Part shown: positions 56,150 to 64,000 of the stretch, in pieces
How positions within the stretch are numbered: position 1 is the first letter of the stretch
How the letters are laid out: every line of letters begins with the position of its first letter
From: Larix kaempferi
Lineage: Eukaryota; Streptophyta; Pinopsida; Pinales; Pinaceae
DNA: 64,000 nt
Assembly: GCA_027924585.1 (NCBI GenBank)
Contig: BSBM01001936.1
Location: 702,001-766,000 of the forward strand
Direction of reading: 5' to 3'
Made by a program: the position numbers and the translations under genes
The notes under the pieces: generated by a model
Seen by the model: only the letters and a program-made list of their open reading frames with translations
Database searches by the model: none
Told to the model about the DNA's origin: nothing

Positions 56150-56758
56150 AAAGTGAGACCTAAAATCATTTAAAATTGACAGGACCACTTGCAAAACATT
56201 TTAATTTTCTTGTTTCATTCTCAGTTTTCAAATCAAGTTACTTCACGTCCAAGTATATTTCACCATTAGTTAAGTGGTTTTTGGCAAGCAAGTTATTTAT
56301 TTAAATTCAAGCAATTTTGAATGTTCTAAGTTTGGGAAAGCAAATCATTGCAATTTATTGTGTATCTTGTACAATTGGTTAAATGAGCATTGATTTATTG
56401 TAAATTCTAAGCCCAATAGATAAGGCACCGATATTGTGAATAATTGGTTGTTTAATTCTTATAACATTATTGGGTTAATTTCATGAAGGTTTGACTGTCA
56501 TTATAATACTTTTTTGTAAATTTCATGATTGCTTATCATATAACCTTAATTAAGTTTAAATTGAATTTTAAATCCTAAAATAAAATCTTTGATAACTTAT
56601 TAAATAGAGACTACACCCCTTGACCTTTAGGAGTTAGGTTTAAATGGAGGAGTTATAACTCGAGGTGACAGTGGGTTTTAATCTCTTAGTTTCTCCTTAA
56701 GAACACACCTAGTGGATTGGAGACTTTTCTACGGTTAAGTGTGTTTTAGGCGGAAACA
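56150..56758 (+). repeat. LTR (3' portion) of an Athila/Tat-like gypsy element
   Basis: Ends GGCGGAAACA five bases before an Asp-tRNA-type PBS. Alignable with 28090-28624. The true left edge is not determined. Confidence 0.5.
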
Positions 56759-56762
56759 TTTT

Positions 56763-56781
56763 TGGCGTCGTTGCCAGGGAC
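56763..56781 (+). other. primer-binding site, Asp-tRNA type
   Basis: TGGCGTCGTTGCCAGGGAC, two changes from the plant Athila/Tat PBS consensus TGGCGCCGTTGCCGGGGAC as I recall it. Confidence 0.7.
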
Positions 56782-57116
56782 AAGTCTTTTTATTCCTGAA
56801 GTATGATTTTTTTTTCACTTTTGTTTTTTCTTTATTTGATGAATGTTTCGAGTAGATATTTATTTTTCATCTAGTGACTCCACTAACCTTTTGTATTTTT
56901 TAATTTACAAAGGAAAGCAAAAAATATTTTTTAGTGAGAAATTTATAATGCATATTTTTCTTCTCACATGGTGACTCTATTGAAGGGATAAAACCCTGTG
57001 TATCATAAAATTGTTAAGATTGATTGTGTGTAGATGAGCCCATGCAACATAGTAAATTCTTTAAAGCTCATTGTTTGATAGATCCAGTTCATGAAAAAAT
57101 GCATGATTGATTCATA

Positions 57117-57844
57117 TATGTGCTATTGATAACCATTATGGATGATGAAGAATCCAGAGCTCAAATTTCAAATGCATATCCTCCCATTGACTTCTCAGGC
57201 ATCCAAGGATTTCTCAACCATGAGCCATATCTCTCAAATAAGGGAAATGTTCAACTTCCAATATTTTTTGGACATGGTCATTTCGTTGTCTGGCACATCA
57301 TATATATTCTTTGATTTGTGGGGAATAATCTCATCATTCTTCATCAAGATAATATGATGTTGTTGTTTGTCAATACTCTGAAGAGGGATGCTTGGATATG
57401 GTATTGTGGTCTTCCTGATAAATGCATCACTTCCATTGAAAAATTATTTGCTATATTTTTTGAGAGGTGGCATGATGGTGAAGAAGATATCGTAATTTCT
57501 ATAGAAAGGGAGTTCGACCAACTAAAAAAGAAAAGGGAACCCATAATTCCCACTATTGAGCAACACCTCCATGATGATCCCACTAAATAAGTTTATCAAA
57601 ATGGAGACATTGTTGAAGATCCTCCTCATGTCACATCAACAGAGAATATTGAAGATTGGGGATGCTTTCATAATTATTTCAGTGGTGATGATCACATTTG
57701 TACCCCAAATCTACCTCAAGAATAAACCATTACAGAAGCTTATAATGAAACTTATGATCAAATCGGTAATGTGAATGATGGCACTCCTGCATATTCTTTG
57801 TGTAATGATGATAGTTTGGAAGGTTTACTGCCTTGTGACCTTTT
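57117..57844 (+). pseudogene. gypsy (Athila/Tat-like) Gag remnant, interrupted
   Basis: Around 57355-57480 the product matches the retrotransposon Gag core (L-L-F-V-N-T-L-K-R-D-A-W-I-W-Y, L-P-x-x-x-I-T-S-I-E-K-L, F-F-E-R-W). An upstream open stretch at 57120-57314 holds P-P-I-D-F in another frame. Frameshifts break it, and the copia element at 57845 cuts it off. Confidence 0.75.
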
Positions 57845-58064
57845 TGTTAGGATATTTAGACACTTAGGAGTTAGTTAAGATCAACTTGTGTAATATATCT
57901 GTTAGGGATAGTGTGTTTCTTTAGTATGCATTAGTATGCATTTGTAAATACTTAATCTGACGGTCACAATATGTTTCCGACATAGAGTGATCCGACGGAT
58001 CAACTTCTCTTAGATCAAACCTAACCTTGATCTGTGGCTTAACACCCGATTGGTCCATGATCTC

Positions 58065-58072
58065 TATTTAAA
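58065..58072 (+). promoter_or_regulatory. TATA-like box of copia LTR
   Basis: TATTTAAA; the same word is at 63826-63833 in the 3' LTR. Confidence 0.65.
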
Positions 58073-58140
58073 GAGCATGGAGGGTCATTGTTTAGTTAAT
58101 CGATCATGAGAAGCTCATTTGTAACTTCCTTTCTTTGCAT

Positions 58141-58146
58141 AATAAA
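58141..58146 (+). terminator. polyadenylation signal AATAAA in 5' LTR
   Basis: AATAAA about 70 bases after the TATA-like box, marking the R region. The equivalent 3' copy at 63905-63910 would be the working one. Confidence 0.6.
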
Positions 58147-58302
58147 TTGTCCCATAGAAGCTATTTGGCCGGGGTCGTGGAGTGTTTCCCTCAAGAGGGT
58201 TTAAACCACGTCAAAACATTGGTGTGTTGATCTGTGATCTGTTTGTGTGAAGTGGTTTCTCTTGGTGTTCGGTCCTTTGTTAGTACCCTGTGTACCCGAA
58301 CA

Positions 58303-58314
58303 TGGTATCAGAGC
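58303..58314 (+). other. primer-binding site, initiator-Met tRNA
   Basis: TGGTATCAGAGC with no spacer after the LTR. Confidence 0.93.
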
Positions 58315-58644
58315 TTTTATGAAGTGTCGCTTCCGGTTATGATCTAGATCTTGAACTGTTGTTGCCGAAACTCAAAAGGGTTTCTAGTTCTGGTATTTAT
58401 GTGCATTTATGGGCTGTGGGAGGTGTTCCATTGCGTCCAGAGCGTCGTTTCCATTGGGAAATAGTTTTTGTTTGATCGAAAATGGTTCCCGGTTGCTCCA
58501 GAAACGCGTATTTCATCAGATCGGAAGGTATAATGTTACAGTGACACATTTTTTTTTATTTCATTTTTTAGAAAGAAAAAATCTCATATTTCATCTTTTT
58601 TACTATTAGATTTTTTTTTTGGGTTCGGATTGTTGCTTTCCCAT

Positions 58645-58773
58645 CTGCGTATGCTCTTTTCCGTGCACCTTGAGCGATCTCGGCAAATCAGAAACAGAAA
58701 GGGAAAGGGTTTTTCTCGGCTGCGTATGCTCTTTGCCGTGCACCTTGAGCGATCTCGGCAAATCAGAAACAGA
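58645..58773 (+). repeat. 54-bp duplication in copia leader
   Basis: 58645-58698 and 58720-58773 differ at one base and are 75 bp apart. The unit begins CTGCGTATGCTCTTTTCCGT. It lies in a leader of about 1.1 kb before Gag. Confidence 0.93.
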
Positions 58774-59413
58774 GAGAAAACGTAGACTTTCCGGGCAAGC
58801 TAACAAGATCTAACTCCACAAGTGTGGAAATTTTTTTTTGTTTCGATTTGTGGTTTGTTTTGCAGGAAAAAGGGCAAGCACGCAAACCGAGCAAGAAGAG
58901 TAAAAAAAAAAAATCCCCCTTCCTCATTTCCATATTTTACATACCTTTTAATCTAGCTCACTTGGTTCAAAGTTGCTTTATTCCTTAATAGGTCTTGAGT
59001 TCAAGTCTTAGGAAGTTACTTTTAAAAGAAAAAGTGCATGCAATTTCTAATTTCAAGTTACTTTATTGTAAAAGTGCATCTCACTTAAATAATAAAAAAA
59101 ATAAAAATACAAGTGAGTCACTTAAGTTTTCTTTGTTGCACTATTTAAAAGTAATATCATTGTAAAAGTGAAATCACTTATTTTACAAAAGTGGTTCACT
59201 TAAAGCAACTTTCTTGTAAAGTGATTGTCAAAAGGTTCATCTTGGGAAGAGGGGGGTTCTTTTCTTTGCTGGACATTCTCTAGCTGCCACGTCACTATTG
59301 GGGACATCTTCAACAGTTTCTTTGTTCAAGCATAACTTTATCATACAGAGTCAGTTTTCAGTGCCATTTTTTTTTAAACCACCTATTTTTTCGAGCTCTT
59401 CACATCCAGACTA

Positions 59414-59680
59414 TTGGTTTATGTTTTTACAGCTATTAATTTACAAATATGCCCCCCTTGTGATATTCTACTTCATAGTTCCAACTATTTCTCATGGAAA
59501 TCTCGTATGGAGAATGTTCTACGAAGTAGGGGACTTTTCAGAATTGCCACAGGGAAAGAAAAAGAACCCACTGATGATGATAAGAAAATAAAATGGGCAA
59601 ATAGAAGTGATGAAGCTCATGGATTGATCGGGATGTCAATCTCTACTGATTTGCGATTCCACATCTCTGGAATTGATTAA
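59414..59680 (+). pseudogene. copia Gag N-terminal part, ended by premature stop
   Basis: Contains N-Y-F-S-W-K-S-R-M-E-N-V-L, typical of the start of copia Gag, and ends at a TAA (59678-59680). The same frame continues without shift at 59702. The first 20-odd residues before S-N-Y-F are atypical, so the original start may lie upstream in another frame. Confidence 0.85.
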
Positions 59681-59701
59681 CCTAATGCTGCTTGGGACAA
59701 G

Positions 59702-62700
59702 TTGGAATCTGTGTTTGGTAAACACAATGAAATTCGAGGTCACCAACTCGAAAATGAGTTGATTTCTTTAAATCCAAGTTACTTTTCATGCATTCAAGAT
59801 TATTTATCTAAGTACAAAACTCTTAAGCTCTTATGTGCAGAATGTAAGATTGAGAGGGAAGACAAACAATGCATTTATCATATTCTTTCCAAACTTGGAC
59901 CTGCATATTCTGTTTTTGTATCTACATTTTACTCCATGAAAGCATCCTTGAATGCAGCTAGCTATCAAGAGCCTAGTCTTGAATCATTTTGTGATTCCTT
60001 GATTAGGGAACAAAATAACCTCATTCATCTTGGAATAATCAACAATGCGGATACATCTGGGAAAGCCTTATTGTCCCAACAGAAAGAAAAGTCCAAGCCT
60101 CCCAAAAAACAAAATTTGCGCAATAATAATTCAAACAAGGGTCCAAAACCCTCTCAATCAGCTCCATCTTTAAAAAATAACAAAGGATCCAAGCCAAAAG
60201 GCAAGAAGACTGAGCGTCATTACAACTATTGCGGGAAAGATAATCATGATGAATCTAAGTGTTTCAAGAAGATGGCAGCCTTGGAAGCAACAATGAAGAA
60301 GCACCACATCATCCTAGATTCGCCTTCAGAATTTGCCTCTCATGGACATGCACTTTTTGCTTCTGGTTATTCTTCTAATGCATCTTCTTCTTCTACTTCA
60401 AATGAATGGCTCATTGATTCTGGAGCATCTTATCATATGGCTAAGGATCAAGCCATCTTTTCTACTATGCATGAATGTAACACCAAACAAATATTTGTTG
60501 GTGATGATAGATCTCTAAGTGTTGTAGGAGCTGGAACAGTTCCAGTAGATAATGGTCATTTTAGTGATGTACTATGTGTTCCAAGAATTTCCTGCAATTT
60601 GTTATCAGTCTATCAGATTACTCATTCTGGTGAAGGTAAAATTGTGACCTTTACACCTCACCAAGTTGTAATCAAAGATTTTAAAGATCCTCAACAGGTC
60701 CTAGCTACCGGAATTGTTGATGATATTACCAGGTTGTACAAGTTTAACAACTTTGGGTCATCACCTTTCCCTTCAGTTTTTGTTGCTCATAGTGATAACT
60801 TGAGCAAATTTTGGCATGAGCGATTTGGTCACTTAAATTATCGCTCATTGCAACAACTATGTAAAGAAAATATGGTGACAGGTCTTCCGATGGTATCTTG
60901 TAGAGATGGTGTTTGCTCTGGTTGTGTACTCGGAAAACATCATCGGGACAGTTTTGACAAACGTGCCTCTTGGCATGCCTCGGTTCCCTTGGAGCTTGTG
61001 CATAGTGACTTGTGTGGTCCTCTTCCATCTGCTTCCTTTTCTGGTTTCAAATATTTCTTAACTTTCATTGATTATTACACCAGACGCACTTGGGTTTATT
61101 TCCTAAAACTTAAGAGCGAAGTATTTAACATGTTCTTGGCCTACAAGGCCCTTGTTGAAAAACAATCTGGTCATCAAATTATTAAGTTAAGATCTAACAA
61201 TGGAGGAGAATATGTTAACAAACAGTTCACTACTTTCTGCACTGAACAAGGCATCCAACAACAGCACACTGTTCCATATACACCACAACAAAATGGTGTA
61301 GCTGAGCGGAAGAACCTCACCTTAAAAGAAATGGCTAATTGTATGATCCAATCTAAGGGACTAAGTCTTCAATTTTGGGGTGAAGCCATTAATTGTGCAA
61401 ATTACATAGTAAATCGCACCCCCACTAAAGCATTACAAGGTATAACACCGAAAGAAGCATGGAGTAAAACTAAACCTGATGTAAGTCACTTCCGTGTGTT
61501 TGGTAGTGAAGCATGGGCTCACATTCCGGATGAAAAACGGAAAGCATTGCAGCCTAAAAGTGAAAAGTGCATATTTGTTGGATATTCTGAAGATGTAAAA
61601 GGTTATAGACTTCTTCAACCACATTCTCATGATATAATCATTAGAAGAGATGTTAAATTTGATGAAAATATCTTGTCCTGCGAGCCTAACTCGACGATTG
61701 TGCCATCTTTGGCCTGTGAGCCTGATTCGACGTTTGTGCCTTCTTCTTCTTCTTCCAACTTCCTTGACAGGTTTCCAACTCTAGTTTCTGATGATGACAG
61801 TGAGGATGAAAATCCACCTCCGCTTTCTCATGTTCCTCCAGTTGCACCAGCACAAGTGCTTCCTCAATGGGTCCGTTCAACATGTGAAGCAGCTGGTGAT
61901 CTTGCCGGTGATCCTAGAGATCAACGTCGAACACGTTCTCAGTTTCAGCAAGCCTCTTCTCTTTTGGATCAAGTTTTCGAGAATCATGATCCAGAAACTT
62001 TTGCAGAAGCTTCAGGGAATCCAGATAGGGATGTAGCCATGGATGAAGAATATCGTTCCTTAATGGAGAACGATACTTGGGATCTTGTACCTCTTCCAAA
62101 AGGAAGAAAACTTGTCAGATGTAAATGGGTCTACAGAATTAAGTATGCATCAGATGGAAGTGTTGAAAGACTTAAGGCAAGGTTAGTTGCAAAAGGTTTT
62201 TCCCAAGTTGAAGGGATTGACTACAATGAAACCTTTGCTCCCATCGCAAAAATGAACTCCATCTGCCTTGTTCTTTCCCTTGCAGCCTTACATAACTGGG
62301 AAGTCCATCAAATGGATGTCAAGTCTGCCTTCTTACATGGTGATTTACAGGAGGAAATTTACATGGAACAACCTCTTAGCTATGTTCAAAATAACTCTAG
62401 CCTTGTCTGTCGCCTTAAGAAATCCTTATATGGCCTTAAGCAAGCTCCTAGAGCTTGGTATGCCAAAATGGATAACTTTCTCCTTGACACTGGTTTTTCT
62501 AGATGCCATTCTGACCCCAACGTCTATACCAAGAAAGTAGGAAACCATCTCATCATACTTGTTCTATATGTTGATGACCTTATTCTTACTGGTAGTGACC
62601 CTAAGCTTATAACCCATGTGAAATCTAGTCTTAAACAAAATTTTGAAATGTCAGACTTAGGACATTTGCATTATTTTATTGGTCTCCAAGTCCTACAAAC

Positions 62701-62725
62701 CAAAGAAGGAATCTTTCTTTCTTAG
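59702..62725 (+). CDS. copia Gag-Pol polyprotein, main open frame (1007 codons)
   Basis: Residues by position in this frame: UBN2-type Gag about 1-130; basic linker and zinc knuckle about 174-187 (first Cys replaced by Tyr at residue 174, codon 60221-60223); protease D-S-G-A at about 236-240; gag-pre-integrase H-x3-H...C-x2-C at about 375-410; integrase core from about 430, with H-S-D and F-I-D present, R-S-N-N-G-G-E at 497-503 where the catalytic Asp is Asn (codon 61196-61198), and E in V-A-E-R-K; RT from about 775 with Y-V-D-D at about 959. It stops at a TAG (62723-62725) in L-S-x-S-K-Y, where CAG (Gln) is usual. Starting at 59702 is not a real start. Confidence 0.93.
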   Translation: MESVFGKHNEIRGHQLENELISLNPSYFSCIQDYLSKYKTLKLLCAECKIEREDKQCIYHILSKLGPAYSVFVSTFYSMKASLNAASYQEPSLESFCDSLIREQNNLIHLGIINNADTSGKALLSQQKEKSKPPKKQNLRNNNSNKGPKPSQSAPSLKNNKGSKPKGKKTERHYNYCGKDNHDESKCFKKMAALEATMKKHHIILDSPSEFASHGHALFASGYSSNASSSSTSNEWLIDSGASYHMAKDQAIFSTMHECNTKQIFVGDDRSLSVVGAGTVPVDNGHFSDVLCVPRISCNLLSVYQITHSGEGKIVTFTPHQVVIKDFKDPQQVLATGIVDDITRLYKFNNFGSSPFPSVFVAHSDNLSKFWHERFGHLNYRSLQQLCKENMVTGLPMVSCRDGVCSGCVLGKHHRDSFDKRASWHASVPLELVHSDLCGPLPSASFSGFKYFLTFIDYYTRRTWVYFLKLKSEVFNMFLAYKALVEKQSGHQIIKLRSNNGGEYVNKQFTTFCTEQGIQQQHTVPYTPQQNGVAERKNLTLKEMANCMIQSKGLSLQFWGEAINCANYIVNRTPTKALQGITPKEAWSKTKPDVSHFRVFGSEAWAHIPDEKRKALQPKSEKCIFVGYSEDVKGYRLLQPHSHDIIIRRDVKFDENILSCEPNSTIVPSLACEPDSTFVPSSSSSNFLDRFPTLVSDDDSEDENPPPLSHVPPVAPAQVLPQWVRSTCEAAGDLAGDPRDQRRTRSQFQQASSLLDQVFENHDPETFAEASGNPDRDVAMDEEYRSLMENDTWDLVPLPKGRKLVRCKWVYRIKYASDGSVERLKARLVAKGFSQVEGIDYNETFAPIAKMNSICLVLSLAALHNWEVHQMDVKSAFLHGDLQEEIYMEQPLSYVQNNSSLVCRLKKSLYGLKQAPRAWYAKMDNFLLDTGFSRCHSDPNVYTKKVGNHLIILVLYVDDLILTGSDPKLITHVKSSLKQNFEMSDLGHLHYFIGLQVLQTKEGIFLS

Positions 62726-62761
62726 TCTAAGTATGCTTGTGACCTTCTTCGTCGCTTTCAC

Positions 62762-63526
62762 ATGGAATATTGTACACCAGCTCCTTCTCCCTTCCAGTCT
62801 GGAGTCAAACTTTCTGCCACTTGTACTTCACTTGAAGTCGATACCACCTTGTATCATCAGTTTGTTGGTAGTCTCTTATACTTGACTCATTCCCGTCCTG
62901 ACCTTTCCTTTGCCATTGGTCGTGTTTCCCGTTATATGCAAACACCTCATGAAACTCACTGGAAAGCATCTAAAAGAATACTTCGATATATTCGAGGTAC
63001 AGTTCATTTTGGGATTCATTACAGTACAGGGGGGGAACCTTTGTTGGTTGGTTTCATTGATTCAGATTGGGTCGGCGATCCTGATGATCGAAAGTCTACT
63101 GCAGGTTATGTTTTCAGTCTGGGATCTGGACCTATTACTTGGGATTGTAAGAAACAACAAGCTCTTGCTCTTTCTTCAGTAGAGGCAGAATATCGAGCAG
63201 TAGTTAATGTCAGTCAGGAAGATTTATGGCTTCGACAGATCCTTTCAGAGTTTGGATTCGAGCAGCAGCAACCTACTCCACTTTGGTGCGACAATCAAAG
63301 TGCCATCAAGCTTGCCAAAGATCCAATTCTACATCAACGCAGCAAACACATTGAGCTACATATGCACTTCATCAGAAATCTTGTCCATGATCGTGTTCTT
63401 GAAGTGCTCTTTTGCCCTACAGATGATCAAGTTGCAGACATCTTCACCAAGTCTCTTACAGAAGCAAAGTTTTCTAAACTTCGATCTATGTTAGGAGTTC
63501 AGGAACTTGTCATTAAGGGAGGATAG
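62762..63526 (+). CDS. copia RT end and RNase H
   Basis: In the same frame as 59702-62725, separated only by the TAG. It has the RT tail (Y-H-Q-F-V-G-S-L-L-Y-L, R-P-D-L-S-F-A) and a complete RNase H: F-I-D-S-D-W, R-K-S-T-A-G-Y, L-S-S-V-E-A-E-Y, W-C-D-N-Q-S-A, H-I-E-L-H-M-H-F-I-R, and the closing D-I-F-T-K-S-L. All acidic catalytic residues look present. It ends 70 bases before the purine tract. Confidence 0.93.
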   Translation: MEYCTPAPSPFQSGVKLSATCTSLEVDTTLYHQFVGSLLYLTHSRPDLSFAIGRVSRYMQTPHETHWKASKRILRYIRGTVHFGIHYSTGGEPLLVGFIDSDWVGDPDDRKSTAGYVFSLGSGPITWDCKKQQALALSSVEAEYRAVVNVSQEDLWLRQILSEFGFEQQQPTPLWCDNQSAIKLAKDPILHQRSKHIELHMHFIRNLVHDRVLEVLFCPTDDQVADIFTKSLTEAKFSKLRSMLGVQELVIKGG

Positions 63527-63598
63527 GCTCTAATGCCTCCTTCCTTCTCCTAATAGTGTCACTTTTGTAAATCCTTCAATCCTATCCCAAGTTGTTCT

Positions 63599-63608
63599 TA
63601 AGGGGGGA
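63599..63608 (+). other. polypurine tract of copia element
   Basis: AAAGGGGGGA-like purine run directly before the 3' LTR. Confidence 0.85.
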
Positions 63609-64000
63609 TGTTAGGATATTTATACACTTAGGAGTTAGTTAAGATCAACTTGTGTAATATATCTGTTAGGGATAGTGTGTTTCTTTAGTATGCATTAGTA
63701 TGCATTTGTAAATACTTAATCCGACGGTCATGATATGTTTCCGACATAGAGTGATCCGACGGCTCAACTTCTCTTAGATCAAACCTAACCTTGATCCGTG
63801 GCTTAACACCCGATTGGTCCATGATCTCTATTTAAAGAGCATGGAGGGTCATTGTTTAGTTGATCGATTATGAGAAGCTCATTTGTAACTTTCTTTCTTT
63901 GTATAATAAATTGTCCCGTAGAATCTATTTGGTCGGGGCCGTGGAGTGTTTCCCTCAAGAGGGTTTAAACCACGTCAAAACATTGGTGTGTTGATCTGTG
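63609..64000 (+). repeat. 3' LTR, partial (first 392 of 458 bp)
   Basis: Begins TGTTAGGATA; collinear with 57845-58236. TATA-like box 63826-63833, AATAAA 63905-63910. The end and any target duplication are outside the window. Confidence 0.95.

Larger units (their letters stand above)
57845..58302 (+). repeat. 5' LTR (458 bp)
   Basis: TGTTAGGATA...CCCGAACA, followed directly by the PBS. TATA-like TATTTAAA at 58065-58072 and polyadenylation signal AATAAA at 58141-58146. Confidence 0.95.
57845..64000 (+). mobile_element. Ty1/copia element, nearly intact, right end cut by window
   Basis: 5' LTR 57845-58302, PBS at 58303, one Gag-Pol frame 59414-63526 broken only by two stops, purine tract at 63599-63608 and the first 392 bases of the 3' LTR. 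About 14 differences over 392 LTR bases (about 3.6 percent) make it the least diverged element here. Domain order Gag-PR-IN-RT-RH is copia. Confidence 0.95.

Noticed and set aside
1-64000. tRNA, rRNA or telomeric repeat arrays
   Set aside because: None seen; TGGTATCAGAGC matches are PBS sequences next to LTRs, not tRNA genes, and AAACCCTAA words are isolated.

Overview
The window looks like intergenic DNA from a large-genome seed plant. No complete host gene, tRNA or rRNA is recognisable. Almost every coding signal belongs to LTR retrotransposons (Ty1/copia and Ty3/gypsy) whose primer-binding sites (PBS) are plant-type: initiator-Met tRNA for most, Asp-tRNA-like for a few. The rest is AT-rich decayed DNA with minisatellites. 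The mix of nested, old, in-place-decaying elements suits a gymnosperm or another large-genome seed plant. The species cannot be read from the sequence.

Layout. (1) 1-3968: left-truncated Ty1/copia element on the minus strand (RT, integrase, protease, Gag, PBS and a probable 118-bp LTR). (2) 3969-7275: no gene seen. (3) 7281-20774: complete copia element on the plus strand with two 635-bp LTRs and target duplication GTGAT. It keeps only RT-RNase H and has a 2.1-kb repeat-rich tail before the 3' LTR. Nested in it on the minus strand is a complete Ty3/gypsy chromovirus, 10057-15912, with target duplication CACAC. (4) 20780-33380: mostly gene-free, with a 163-nt hairpin, a nested palindrome, several minisatellites, a probable Athila/Tat LTR remnant and one copy of a 1.3-kb repeat. 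(5) 33382-36360: truncated gypsy pol on the plus strand, followed by a 223-bp tandem duplication. (6) 37871-38488: solo LTR of the chromovirus family with its own target duplication. (7) 39571-40884: second copy of the 1.3-kb repeat. (8) 44191-44596: array of six GC-rich hairpins. (9) 44664-53675: complete 9.0-kb LTR element on the minus strand with 1378-bp LTRs, PBS, polypurine tract and target duplication AGCTA but no gag or pol; its interior is filled with three tandem arrays. (10) 54152-57844: decayed gypsy material including an Asp-tRNA-type PBS and a Gag remnant. (11) 57845-64000: nearly intact Ty1/copia element, plus strand, cut by the window edge inside its 3' LTR.

How it fits together. 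The 9-kb element without coding genes resembles a LARD (large retrotransposon derivative); it would have to borrow Gag, RT and integrase from an autonomous partner. LTR differences counted by eye put the outer copia at about 7 percent and the chromovirus nested inside it at about 4 percent, which agrees with the order of insertion. Decay of several polyproteins is mainly by in-frame stop codons rather than frameshifts, as expected of methylated, silenced DNA losing cytosines. None of these elements looks able to move on its own. The best candidate for something undescribed is the LARD-like element, whose leader carries a 31-bp satellite built on the same palindromic core as the hairpin array just outside it.
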